Shown here: positions 46,048 to 57,867 of the stretch, in pieces | How positions within the stretch are numbered: position 1 is the stretch's first letter | How the letters are laid out: each line of letters opens with the position of its first letter | NCBI GenBank assembly: GCA_034509755.1 | Contig: CM067543.1 | Coordinates: forward strand, 51,330,653 to 51,394,652 | Length of the DNA stretch: 64,000 nt | Origin: Anisodus tanguticus | Lineage: Eukaryota > Streptophyta > Magnoliopsida > Solanales > Solanaceae | Direction: 5' to 3' | Program-made: the position numbers and the translations under genes | The notes under the pieces: generated by a model | What the model saw: only the letters and a program-made list of their open reading frames with translations | Told to the model about the DNA's origin: nothing | Databases searched by the model: none

Positions 46048-48578
46048 TGTAGTCAATTCCCTCCTTCTGATTGAAACCCTTTGCAACCAATCCCGCCTTG
46101 AACCTTACATCTTCCACTTAAGAAATTACCTCTTTCTTTCTATAGACCCATTTGCATCCAACTATCCTCTTCCCCTTTTGTCTTTTCACTAAGATCCATG
46201 TATCGATTCTTGTGAAGAGACTCCATCTCTTCGATCATGGATAACCGCCATTGTGTTGCATCCTTGCAAGAAGTTGCTTCAACATACGAGGAGGGCTTAA
46301 GATCTTTAATCTCTTCTTCTATAGCTACGAACACATATACAATCAGATTTGCTTGATTTATAAGACGCCCCGATCTTCGTGTCTGCCTCTTCTCCCTTTC
46401 CTTCGCAATTGTGTATGGTTCATTGACAATAAGTTCCTCAAGATCTACATCTTTTGACTCATCTTCAACCTTAGTCTCTTGATCTTTTCCCTTGGTAAGC
46501 TCCACTGCTCGTTTCTCTTGTTTCTTAAAAACTCCACATAAACTTTACGAGGATCAAGTATAGAGGATTAATTAAAGGTGACATCTATACTAACTACAAA
46601 TTTGAGTAAAGACAAACACCAAAGCTTGTACCCTTTTACTCCATCTACATATCCTACGAATAAGACTTTCTTAGCCCTTGGTTCTAGATTTCTTTTATTA
46701 ACATGATAATAAGCTGGACACCCAATTACTCGCAAGTATGAATAGTTAGAGGGTTCACACGAGCATACCTCATTCGAGTCTTAAAGTCAATCGTCGATGC
46801 TTTGGAGATCGATTGACAATATGAGAAGCGAGTGTGAGCTGCTTCAACACAAAATATTTTGGACATTTTGGCTTGTAAGAGCATACAATGAGCCTTTTCA
46901 AGAAAAGTTTTGTTTATCCTCTCGGTAACTCCATTACATTGTAGGGGTGTGCACGATAGTCTGTGTCTTGAGATTCCATGAACCTTGCGAAAACCATTAA
47001 ACTCTCCTTTGCAAAACTCCAAGTCATTGTCTATGCAAAGATACTTGATTTTCAACCAAAATCTTCCACTCTTTAAATGCTTTAAAAGCATCACCTTTCG
47101 CCTTCAAAAAATGCATCCAAACCTTTCGTAAAAAATTATCAATGAATGTGAGAAAATACCTCTTTCCACCCTTCGATGGAAGTTTAGAGGGACCCCGTAA
47201 ATCGAATGGATGTAGTCTAGCACCTCTCCCCGTCTTGTTCTTGCCGAGTCTTGGTGGCCTTCTTTTTCTTTCCTAGAACGTAGTGCTAAAAAAAATCAAG
47301 TGTGTTGATTTTATCACCTTCCAAAAGGTTACGGTTGCTCAACATCTCCAGTCCACGTGCGCTCATATGACCCAGTCTCATATGCCATAATCTTTCCTTG
47401 TCATCATTAGATAAGCACCTTTGTAGATGCATTTGTAGAGCCAACAACGGTGCTGCGGCGATATATAGGTCATCCTCCGACTTGCCTTTCAACATGACTA
47501 GAGAACCTTTAGTCACCTTCATAGTTCTTCCTTCGCTCATGTACTTGTAGCCTTGTTTATCCGGAATACCCGGAGAGATCAAATTCTTCTTCATATCGGA
47601 GACATGACATACTTGTGTAATAGACCTCACGACTCCATCATAGCGAACTCAAGGCGAGCCAATGTCAAGTATTGCATAAGTTGCATTATCGTCCATTACT
47701 ACGGTTCCTCCAATTTTCTCATAGCTACGAACGTCATATGCGAGTACAAGTAGAGTCTAACACCCATTTGTTGCAATAACTTTGGTGATTGCATGATGTT
47801 GTAAGTACATATTCATCATCGGAGTCATGTACTTGTTCAACCGTGGATGCACTCGCCTTTCTCTTGGACTTTGACGTTGGACAATCTCATTCATAGTGCC
47901 CCTTTTTGCCGCAGCCCCAACATTTTGCATTCGTTTTGTTCACACGAGGCTTTGATCTGTGGTTTAATTTGCTCCTTTCATGTTGGCTAGTCCGACCTCT
48001 CACAAAGAGCCCACTTGTATGATCCTCTCTGTCTCTTTCAAAATGCCTCTGCACATCACTAGAGTTAAGTGTCTACCGCACTTTCTCAAGGGCAATAGAC
48101 TCCTTGCTATACATCATTGAATTCTCGATATCACGATATCCTGAAGTCAATGAAAATAGAAGAGCACATGTAAGTATCTCCTCATCCTTTTTAATTCATG
48201 CAATATGTAAATCCATGACAAGTTTATTGAACGCGTCTAAATGATCTTGTAACAAAGTACTTGGCCCCATTTTAAATGTGTGAAGACGTCGTTGTAACAA
48301 CATCGTTGTTGTCACCGATTGGTCCTGGTAAAGCCCTTGCAGCTTGTCCCATAATTGTTTGGTCGTCTCTTCGGTACTTGTACGTTAGGTGCAAGGGACA
48401 TTTGAATTACACTCTATGCATCCCCTTTAATCTTCTCCTTGTCGAATTCCGATGTACCATCGGGATACTTTCCGTCAATAGCATGGATTGAACCTTCCCT
48501 CCGCAGTAACACCATCATCTGGATCTTCCAGATATTGAAGTTGTTGCGCCCACTGAATCTATCAATTTCAAACTTCAT
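46048..48578 (-). pseudogene. Copia gag-pol remnant (truncated in RT)
   Basis: Gag begins at 48578 (MKFEIDRFSGRNNFNIWKIQ) and has a zinc knuckle (CWGCGKKGHY...C, near 47910). Pre-integrase is seen at 47630-47286 (LWHMRLGHMS). Integrase pieces lie at 47094-46726 (IDNDLEFCKGEF, GVTERINKT, so the second Asp and the Glu are visible). The RT entry lies at 46505-46048 (WRLSMIEEMESLHKN, then GCKWVYRKKE). Several stops and frameshifts occur, and the rest of RT and RNase H is missing. Confidence 0.8.
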
Positions 48579-48643
48579 GGAACTCGTATTTGCTTGTTCT
48601 TCCTCCTTGGATCTTCAAAGAACCCTAAAGTTCTGATAACAAT

Positions 48644-49117
48644 TGTTAGCGGAAACGTAAAAGAAAAAACACAAGATTTAACGTGCTTCGAATTAAAATG
48701 ATCCTATGTCCACCAGAGAACACCTGCCTATATATATTAACAAATGAAGGGGAGAGATCCCAATTACATCTAAGATAATTGATCTCTCAACTCTCTATTA
48801 TTACAAATGATTTATGATTTTGGGATGCTACAAGAGAAGGAGTGCATCTATTTATAGAGGTAAAACCTCCTCTTTATGTCATTGCTGACATCAAAGGAAG
48901 CAAACATCAATTTTGCTTCTACCTCCTCTTGATGTCATAGGCGACATTAAAGGAAGAAAACATCAACTTTGTTTACTCATGCTAGTAGTCTTTTTTTTTT
49001 TTTTACTTTTCCTCGTCTTTTCTTTCTTTTCACACCAACTCTTCCAATTGACATGACGTTGTTGACTAAACCCAAAACCAACCTTTTCAAGTTGTGTGGG
49101 CTTCTTTTTCTCTTACA
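48644..49117 (-). repeat. Copia 5' LTR
   Basis: 474 bp, TG...CA on the minus strand, with a TATA box (tataaataga, minus, near 48855) and the primer site just beyond its low-coordinate end. It includes a pair of related blocks of about 50 bp (tgatgtca..gacat.aaaggaag, near 48870-48965). Confidence 0.7.
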
Positions 49118-49547
49118 AGTAGGTGAATCTAAATCTTAGACTTTCGGGTTCACTTTGAATCACTAATTTATAAGAGCAAAAAAAGCCTCACCCAACCTAT
49201 ATTAATTGAGGCATAAAACTAAATCCGTCACGTTCACCGAACAGTCAACTTTCAGCACCTTTGTATCGTAGCACAATACTCCTCTTCGTTTCTTTGCTAA
49301 CTGATGTATACAATTAAGGAGCTTTTACATTTACTTATTGATACAGATTTCACAAAAAAAGAACACGTACTATCAACATGAGATCAGCTGTAGGAAGCAT
49401 ATATATATATATATTAAAGTTGTATAATAGAAATTAAATACAATCAAAGTAGTCTGTTGGATGAACAAAGAGGTAAAACATCAGCGTGATTAATATTATT
49501 GAGATTATGCATCATTAAGCAATTTCAACAAAGGTGAAACATCTTAA
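49118..49547. other. 3' flank of the CYP82E-like gene
   Basis: No gene. About 49430-49547 recurs at 57868-58016, which marks it as the old 3' UTR/flank of this P450 family. A (TA)n run lies near 49399-49414. Confidence 0.6.
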
Positions 49548-50462
49548 TTAAACTTTATAAAGCTCGGGTGCCAGGCGAGGCGTAATTAGCACTTCCACGG
49601 GATTTACCTTGCGTATAGTAAGGCCCGGGCCCTCTTTCATATCTAAAGGCTCGTCCGATGGAGTTCTAAAATTGAAACCTTGGATCAAATGACCAATCGT
49701 TAGGTACTCCACTTGCAATGCATAGGTCATCCCAGGACAAGATCGTCTTCCAGAGCCAAACGGAATAAACTCATAATGTTGACCACGAAATCAATATCGA
49801 TAGCGAAGAATCTATCGGATCGAATTGATCGGGATTTGACCATATTTTAGGATCTTGCTTTGTAGTTTCATAACATTCGTGTATAGTCTAGTCCCCTTAG
49901 GGATGTGATACCCGCTAACAACACAGTCCTCTGAGTTTTCGTGTGGTACTAACAAAGGCCCTGGTGGATATAATCGTAATACCTCCTTTAAGATAACTTG
50001 GAGGTACACTAAGTTTTTGATATCGCTCTCTTCTATCCATCTATCTTTACCAACTTTCGTGTCGATTTCTTCTTGTGCTTTCTTCAAGACATGCTGATTG
50101 TTTATCAGTAATGTCATTCCCCAATTTATGTGAAGAGAAACTGTGTCTGCCGCATCCAAGACCAAACTCTGTGGTCAAAATCAAAGATCAGTTAAAAGGG
50201 GAGAAAGAAACAAAAAGCTCCATGACTATTATCGAAGTTATACATGTAAAGATCTTTTTTGCATTATCAGATCATTCAAAGAATAGCTGCTACAATAGAT
50301 ATTGACTTGATGATGTAAAATTCTTTATATTAATGATGTATATAACTTGAAATCTATTATAATAAGGAGTTGTCGTGTTGTTTGATTGGTTTCTCAAAAA
50401 GATGTTAACCGAACAAATAACATGTGATGCTCTATTACCGTATTACGCATAACACGTGCTCA

Positions 50463-50597
50463 ACAACAACAACATACCCAGTGTAATCCACAAGTGGTCT
50501 AGGGAGGGTAGGATGCACGTACCTCTACCTTTGTGGGGGTAGAGATGTTATTTCTGATAAACCCTCGGCTCAAAAGAAATATAGTCAATGCAGAAAT
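50463..50597 (-). mobile_element. TS-type SINE in P450 intron 2
   Basis: On minus: gagccgagggtttatcag ... taccctccctagacc ... acactgggtatgttgttgttg, the tobacco TS family body with a TTG tail. It is flanked by acgtgctca (50454-50462) and acatgctca (50598-50606). The P450 relic at 58200 has one uninterrupted copy of this site. Confidence 0.85.
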
Positions 50598-51661
50598 ACA
50601 TGCTCATATATATGTGTTGCTTTCCCCATTACGAGTCTCACGTAACTAACAAAATGAGTATTAACCTAACCACCATCATAGTTTATCTTCCTGTTGGTAT
50701 TTGTGTGAATCTTTCACATAATAGGTGTGAATTCGATTCTCACTTTGTCTATTTCCTTCGATTTCCCCATATAATAGAGAAAAAACTGAAGAGAAAGATA
50801 TATTAAGCTAACATACTCTCAAGTTACTACTTATAACAATTCCCACTCTAATTGTCGTCTTAATTATCATGTTACTCGCACCCTTATATATCATTGTACT
50901 CTTAGCTTCCTAGGGATAGTTTGGTTTACAATCTCTAGTTATGCAATGAACAATAATAATGTTGGGATTATTACACGGTGAATGATAATGCATGGATTGT
51001 TAGGTAGGAATTGCTAATATAAGGGTATTTTTATCTTTAAATACGTTAAAATGACGTATTGTTAATACACATATTTTGTAGATTCTATTGTGTTATCGCT
51101 CGTTTGTTCAGTAAATCAATCTGTATTTCCTGTATAAACTGAATATATAATTAATTAAGGATAAGTTTACTTACAAAAACTGTTGCTTTGATGACAGTAT
51201 CACGAGAATAACCTTCGTGTAGATGTTCATTACTCATCTTCGAAAGCATCACATCAATAAAATCTCTTTCATTTCCACATCCATTATTAACCTCCATTAA
51301 CATTTCTCTCTGCTTAATATGTTCATCTAACCAACTCTGAAAAATCGAATCAATATCCTTAAACGTCCTCTTCATCGACTTAATATGTCCTTGAAAATCC
51401 ACCCATTTAAACAACGGAATTGGAAATGCATCCCACAACACAAATTCCATTGATAGAATCAAAAAATTCCTAAAAGCTTCCTTAAATCTCTCCACTTCTT
51501 CATCTCCTTCGCCTCCTAATTTGTAATTCTTCCCCGCTATCATCTTCACTATTAGCCCGAAACACAATTCCTCTAACCAATCGGTTAGGTTAATTACTGA
51601 ATTTTCACCATTTTGTACTCGAGAATAAAGCTGTTTGATGCTATTTTGAACTTTAGAGAAC

Positions 51662-52170
51662 CTGATAACAACAATAATATAATCAGTGTAATTACACAAG
51701 ATCTGGGGAGGGTAGTGAGTAAGCAGACCTTATCCCTACCTTGAGAGCTAGTTAGTTTGATTCCGATAGATCCTTGGCTCAAGAAAAAATATTTTAAAGC
51801 AGTTTGCGGAAAATCTAACGGAAGTGAAGAAGCAACAACACACTACTAAAGAAAGCATGACAAAACATTTTAAAAGTAACAACTATAATAAAATACTTCT
51901 TTGTTCCAATTTATGTGATACAGTTTGGATTTCGAGAGTCAAGCTTTTTTATTTTGATCGTGAATGCGGAAAGTTATAATAACTAGTAATTTAAAATATT
52001 TAAAGAATATATGAATAAATTACTGTAATTTTTTTTTATTTGACTATACAAAAATAAAAAGTATCATAGGACCAATAATAAGATAATTCAAGTATAAGAA
52101 ATAACATATGGTAATAAAAATGGAAAAATAAAAAATTACCAGAATAATACTACTACTACTATTAGAGAAC
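51662..52170 (-). other. Extra P450 intron between 14-bp direct repeats
   Basis: The plus-strand repeats ttagagaacctgat lie at 51653-51666 and 52162-52175, 509 bp apart. On the coding strand each contains AG|GT: the first gives the donor and the second the acceptor, so removing 51662-52170 restores exactly the uninterrupted coding sequence. The interior holds a TS-like SINE next to the 51666 border and a Stowaway-like fragment (near 51895). Confidence 0.75.
51667..51795 (-). mobile_element. TS-like SINE inside the extra intron
   Basis: On minus: cttgagccaaggatctatcgg ... ggtctgcttactcactaccctc ... and a decayed (ttg)-type tail adjoining the 14-bp repeat. More diverged than the copy at 50463-50597. 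Confidence 0.7.
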
Positions 52171-52708
52171 CTGATGTGCTTCAATTTCTCGAGGCGAGTG
52201 TTGGAGACGACTTCCTGAATGACTAATTTTCGTATGTTCCGCCAGTAAGGACCGTAATTGGCGAGGAAAAGCACTGCGTTATTGTAGCCAAGGTATTCCC
52301 CGTAAAGACAAGCTGGACGATTAGCAAATACAGCGTCGTTTGTGGAGTAACAGTCTTTTACGGCGTCGTAACTGCTTACTACTAATACTCGGGAAAGTCC
52401 TAGTCGGAAAGTGAAAACGGGACCGTATTTATCGGCTAAGTCGGAAAGTTTTCGAGCTAACGGACGATCGTCGCCGTCGTTCTCCAAGTAAAAAAGATGG
52501 CCGATCACTGGCCATCCTCCGGCGATTTCTGGTGGTAGTGGTGATTTTGATGGTTTGCGAGATATTTTTGTCCATAGGAAGTAGAAGAAGAAGGTAAGGG
52601 TTACTAGTGCTGCAATGGCTTCTATGGGGGAAAGAAGAAGAAGATGATGATAGTGCATATTGTTTTCAGAAAATTATTGGAATAGACGTACAATTATTAA
52701 GCAACGAC

Positions 52709-52719
52709 AATTTTTTATA
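52709..52719 (-). promoter_or_regulatory. TATA-like box of the CYP82E-like gene
   Basis: On minus, attataaaaaat about 55 bp upstream of the ATG at 52658. It is the only host promoter element left between the gene and the hAT element that begins at 52808. Confidence 0.5.
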
Positions 52720-53463
52720 ATGAAGTCTTGAAGATATTTATTTGTCACAACATGGTGCATATCTGTCACAACATGATAGTGCATCTGGAAGATGATGATA
52801 GTGCATATTATGGCTGGTCAGTGGGCCGGTCGGTCCGGTCACGGCCCCGGTCCCGCCCCGAACCCAATATTTTAAAAAAAAAATCGGTATTGAAACTCGA
52901 ATCGGAACGGGACATGGTCTCGTCCCGACACGTCCAGGCCCGCCAATCCCGACCCGATTCCGATCCCGCCCCGGTCCCGCCCAAGACCCCCTTTGAAAAA
53001 ATAGTCGTTGCACCAACGACCATTTTACATTTTGGTCGTTGTCCAACGACCATTTTTGGCCTCCCCACTCCTCCAACTCCCCTACCCCTTAATATTTATT
53101 TTTAACCCATAAGTTATTATATTTACACTTTAACCCAATTTTCCAACTATAAATACCTCATTTTCTCATCTTTCTCACAAATCTTCCTACAATCTCTCTA
53201 ATCTCTCAATCTATCTCTCTACAAGTCTATATTGTCTACTAAATATTCAATTTTATTTATTCATTTGGAAGTGAAGTTGGCAACTAGTTTGAGGATCTTC
53301 CATCGACCAAAGTTTCAATTTTCAACCTCTCGATTACACGTCGACGTTACGTCGGCGTTTGGTACATTCGTTCCTTCATTAAATTATTATTGTCTGTTTA
53401 TTTTATTTAGCGTACTTAATTTCATTTACTTTAATTATTTATTAGTATAATTATAAATTTATA

Positions 53464-55939
53464 ATGGAAAGAATTAAACGTATGCTTACGGGTAGGGGTC
53501 ATGCTTCTTCTAGTAGGGGCAACAAGGGCAAGGGTCCTATTTCTAGACAGAATCTTATTCCTACACATGATGATTTTGTTAATACAGAACATATTCATGC
53601 AATACCATTAGATTTAGACGATGAGCTATTTTCTGAAACTCAAGAAGACTTTAATTTAGACGATGATATAGATGATACACCCACCAATGTAGATGACAAC
53701 ACACTCACTAGTGCACATTTAACTGAAATGCCTCTTATTGCCCCTAGTATGAGACGAGGTCCAGTAAAATAAACATTAAAATCAGATGCATGGACATTTT
53801 TTGATAGGGACGTAGAGAATCAAGTAGCTAGATGTAAAATTTGTAAAGATGTTTTAAAATTTAAAACTGGAAAAGGTCAAGGTGGGACGGGGGGGGGGGT
53901 TAATGAGACACATAACAAAGGCTCATCCAGCTAGGTATGCCTAATACGAGGCTTCAAAACCGGGTGCGCAAACGTCCGCTCCATCCGGACAAGGTTCACA
54001 TACTGTCTCGGACCAAGTACATGGTCAAATTAATCCTATGACGGGGGGAATTGTAGGCCCTAAATACGATAAACATAGAGATAGGGAAGCAATAGCAAAA
54101 TTAGTTGATGTGGAGGGTTTGCCTTTTTCATTTCCTTCATCTCCCGATTTTATTCATTACATTAGAGATATGTATAATCCTGCTTTTAACGATTTTCCTA
54201 TATCAACTGTTAAGAGAGATGTATTTAAATTCGCACATGAATATCAACAGTATTTACGTTATTCATTATATCATTTTAATGACAAAGTTGCTATCACTTC
54301 TGATATAGGTCGTAGTACTAACGGCCACGATTATTTAACGGTAAACTGTCATTGGATAGATTATAAATGGTATATGCAAAAGCGTATCTTAGCGTATAGA
54401 TATATATATGATAGACACACTGATACTTTTATTGCAGAAAATATTTATCAAGTGTGGGATTATTACGGAATAACTGATAAAATTATGACTATTACATTAG
54501 ATAACACTTCTTCTAACAATTACGCTATTACAATTTTAAAAAATAGTTTAACTCCATCTTTTCCAGATCATTTTCATATAAAATGTGTGTGTCATATATA
54601 TAACTTAATTGTAAAGGATGGTCTATCACTTTTTGAAGACATTCTTAGTAAAATACAATTTGCTATAAACTTTATTTTTACAAATAATAGAATACAACGA
54701 AGAAAAGAATATAAAAAAACTTGTCACGATTGCCAACTACCTTATAGAAAATTGCAGAAGAAGTACTCACTAGGTGAAATTCTTTATACGAGCAACCGTA
54801 ATACGCCCTGAGGAATTCCTACCAGCAGACTTCCTTGTACTCAAAGTGAATTGTCTAAGTGAGCTCCTTTGTCTCATTATTTATCTCGTAATCATTCAAT
54901 TCCGTCCCTAAAGCTAGCTCCTACTCCTCCTCCTTCTCCTTTAGGATAGGATCCTCTACTACTTGTTGTTTATGACTATAGAAAACCTATAACTTTATTT
55001 TTTAACTCTCATAATCAAAATCCAGTTGATATGGTTGTAGATAGCGATTGGGGAAAAATTTATGAACTTATTGTATTTTTAGAGAATTTTTTTCAAGCAA
55101 CAAAAGAATTTTCCGGTATATATTATCCTACCATTTCAACTATGTTGTTTTATATAGCTCTAAAAATTTTATTACTTAGTGAATATATGAAAAACCCAGC
55201 TATTAAAAAAATATTTATCAAAATAAAAAAATATTTTATTCCTATTCCCACTATTTATATTATTGATGTTGTATTAAATCCGATTATTAAAATAGACGGT
55301 ACTAAATCACTTATTGAAACTATTTACGATTGTATAGAAGTACTACCACTTCCAAGTCCCAAAAATTTAAATCACCCACCACCTATTGAACAAACTAAAG
55401 AAGAAGTGTTGTCTAGCGTAGAAGACGAATGCAAAAATGTATATAGGTTTTACCAATAAGAAAGTGCTAGTAACCTACCGGCTTCTTCTTCTTCTTCTTC
55501 TTCTTCTTCTTCTTCTTCTTCTTCTTCTTCTTCAACACAACCTCACAAAAGACATGTTGTTTCTGTGGCTAGTATTGAAAGCCTTAGAAATAGAATATGC
55601 GGCCGGACCGCTACTAACCAAATTAGTGAGTTTGATATTTTTATTTTGCAGGGTTCTGTACCGTACCAAACAGTTCTCAATGAAGAAGGACGTGAAGACT
55701 TGCTAAAATACTGGAGGGGGAATGAGAAGACCTTTACGACACTTTCAATGATGGCCGGAGATGTTTTGAACATTCAAGCGTCATCAACGGCGTCTGAAAG
55801 CGCTTTTTCTGCCAACAGATATCAAATAGGAGAGCACATACACTCATTAGCCGGAGATAGCTTGGAGATTGTAGTATTATTCAGAGATTGGATACGAGCG
55901 GAGCGGAGAAGGTGCGGTCAACCAGAGATCAACGAATAA
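53464..55939 (+). pseudogene. hAT transposase (BED zinc finger, RNase-H-like, dimerisation)
   Basis: MERIKRMLTGRG start at 53464 and an acidic N-terminal stretch. A BED finger follows (WTFFDRDVENQVARCKICKDV, then LMRHITKAH) after an in-frame TAA at about 53770. Transposase core 54038-54811 contains ITSDIGRSTNGHDYLTV, TLDNTSSNN and CVCHIYNLIVKDGL. A DUF4413-like part follows at 55031-55459 (WGKIYELIVFLENFF). The C-terminal dimerisation domain (ASSTASESAFSANRYQIG ... DWIRAERR) ends near 55939. Frames shift at about 53895-53900 (a G-run), 54810 and 55445. A (CTT)n run makes a poly-Ser linker. Not functional as written. Confidence 0.87.
55482..55533 (+). repeat. (CTT)n microsatellite in hAT transposase
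   Basis: About 17 uninterrupted CTT/TTC triplets. In the transposase frame they encode a poly-Ser run between the DUF4413-like part and the dimerisation domain. Confidence 0.95.
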
Positions 55940-56260
55940 GAAGACGAAAACTACAACGAAATCTTATCCGAAGGTGGTGGAAGCGACGTGGAACAATTTG
56001 ACCAACAAATACCAATTCCAACCGAAGAACCATAGGAAATTATCAAGAAACTAGAACAGATTTTTTTCAGAATGTAATTTATTTAATTGCAATTTTACTA
56101 TGTAATTTGCAACTTTTGAACAACACCACAAAGTTGCAATTTTGACAATTGTATTTGTATTACAAAAAAAATCATATGTCTATTAAATAATATAAGAGGC
56201 ACAAAAACAGTCTTGAGATGTTTTTATTACACTATCTTGTCTTGTTTAATTATTGAGTTT

Positions 56261-56263
<3 letters not shown>

Positions 56264-56304
<41 letters not shown>

Positions 56305-56341
56305 TTTCAAATTAAGTGCAAAAAAAAAAAAAAAAAAAAAC
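56264..56341. repeat. (TA)n and poly-A runs near hAT 3' end
   Basis: About 17 TA repeats, then 20 or so A residues directly before the GC-rich subterminal tract. Confidence 0.9.
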
Positions 56342-56518
56342 GCCCCGGATCCCGACCCGATCCGATTCCGACGGGATCGGGACGGGACTTCGGCAAATCC
56401 CGCCTATCCCGATCCCGCATGACCCGACCCGACCCTTCCCCCGTCCCGCCCCGCCCCGATCCCGCCAAACCCCGCCCGATGGTCCCGAGCCCGGCCCACT
56501 GGCCACCCCTAGTGCATA

Positions 56519-57039
56519 TTGTCACAACAAATTAATTTGTCAGCGTGCTGTTACTTGAGAAAAAAGAAAAGAGGAAATATAATTCGAGTTAATTCCCGTC
56601 ACCCATGTTTTGAGAATCCCTTTAAAATTACTTATTTTTATAAGGATTAGAATATCACTCTAATTATTGTACTATTTATAATATACTATTAAACACCACA
56701 AAATCTTTCTTTTCTCATAATTGGCATGTCATGCTATATTAAAATTCTATTTTTTAATAATAAAATTATTTAACTCATAAAAATTCATTTAACGCAACAT
56801 AATACATGTATTCTATTTGATTTATAGGTTGTTTGGCCAAAATTCTAAAATCTTCTTATTGCAATAGGAAAGCCATCTGGTCAATTTGTTTTTCATGGCA
56901 TTGTTCACGGGATACGGTTGCCTCCAAGTCCTTTCATACCTGTCGTTTGTTATATAAATGAAATAAGACTAAAAAAGGATTAGATTAAAGGAGAAGGGAT
57001 CACTTGTGACACCACTACTATCCAGGCTCAGGATAGGCG
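56519..57039. other. Former P450 upstream DNA and unassigned sequence
   Basis: The first bases continue the P450 5' flank split off by the hAT insertion. No gene or named repeat seen. Confidence 0.4.
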
Positions 57040-57600
57040 CCAAATTGTTTATCCGAAAATAGGTACAGTTGAATTTGTATATGTGGTCAATGACCCATGA
57101 ATTTCAAGTGACTAAGTTAACAAAAATTGATTAGTAGATAACTATAGCAAATAATGAATTATAAAATGAGATTAGAGTGTAGTTAACCTGAGCATGAAAG
57201 AAACTTCTTGATGAGGCCTCCAGATTAAGTGTTTTGACAGTATGAAAGCACAAATAATGAAACAAATAGTGTGAATTGAAAAGTGATGTTATAGTATCTT
57301 AAATATGATGCCTTTATAATGAGTTAATTGATCCTATTTATACTTGGGCTCATGGGTACACATTCCACGATTTATGCCCCTAATAATATCAATACATGAA
57401 TGTTGTAATAATTATACAATTATAATCTTCATAAATGTCATTAATACACTCTTTGAAGGTGCAGAACAAGTAACGGCCGTTCGTTGGAGCTCGAACCGGC
57501 CCTATGATCTTCTTGCTTTCCGGTAATTGCGACCTTTTGATATCCCCGATGCTATTTTTACCTGACTGTATTGAAAGGTGACTTGGATCTGATTCATCCC
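57040..57600 (-). repeat. Probable gypsy LTR remnant
   Basis: The bases at 57031-57051 read, on minus, ...cggataaaca|atttggcgcctatcc, an LTR end followed by a gypsy-type primer region. A TATA-like ctatttatac lies near 57332. The other border is not defined and no internal domains follow. Confidence 0.4.
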
Positions 57601-57867
57601 TTCTTGCCACATGTCATGCCAGAATATACTTTCTTTAAAGAGGTATACATATTGGGGGAAAATACAAGCAATTTCCTTCAGTTTACAACAAAGTCCTTGT
57701 TTATACCTGCAGATTTTTGTATATGCTACTTCAAGAGTGTCCTTATATTTATAGTCATCATTTTTCTAACAAAGTCCTTGTTTATACGTGCAGATTTTTC
57801 ACGAATAGATGTGTCTATTCAATTTAAGACCTCTTATATTACAAACTATCATGCAACTTTAAGTTGT

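Larger units (their letters stand above)
46048..49117 (-). mobile_element. Ty1/copia element, 5' part only
   Basis: On minus: 5' LTR (49117-48644), a primer site close to the Met-tRNA form (tgttatcagaac), gag, protease/integrase, and the first part of RT. RT is cut off at the conserved KGF-Q-EG-DY region by the MITE at 45853-46047. No 3' LTR. Confidence 0.8.
49548..52658 (-). pseudogene. CYP82E-like: CYP82E-like cytochrome P450, interrupted
   Basis: Read on minus. Exon 1 is 52171-52658: N-terminal membrane anchor, then the PPEIAGGWPVIGH hinge. Exon 2 is 51175-51661. Exon 3 is 49548-50168: I-helix DAADTV, K-helix KEVLR, heme loop FGSGRRSCPG, stop TAA. The sequence is very close to tobacco nicotine N-demethylases. 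Those act in the ER membrane, but substrate specificity cannot be inferred here. The family has one intron, and intron 2 (1006 bp) is that one. Intron 1 (509 bp) is extra and flanked by a 14-bp repeat. Its donor GTTCTC is weak; unspliced, the protein stops after 204 residues. Exon 3 has three frame breaks (about 49856, 49816, 49786). Two of them look like CTG or CAG read as CG, so the gene may be less damaged than it appears. Confidence 0.88.
52808..56510 (+). mobile_element. hAT element with decayed transposase
   Basis: The 8-bp target duplication agtgcata is perfect (52800-52807, 56511-56518). The termini are inverted (left ttatggctggtcagtgggcc; right, read inward, taggggtggccagtgggcc), followed on both sides by GC-rich cccgacc/cccgcc tracts. 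It encodes a hAT transposase relic. It lies 149 bp upstream of the P450 start codon, pointing away from that gene. Confidence 0.9.

Noticed and set aside
52738..53076. Several overlapping Arg/Pro/Gly-rich frames, and similar ones at 56307-56558
   Set aside because: These are translations of the GC-rich subterminal repeats of the hAT element.
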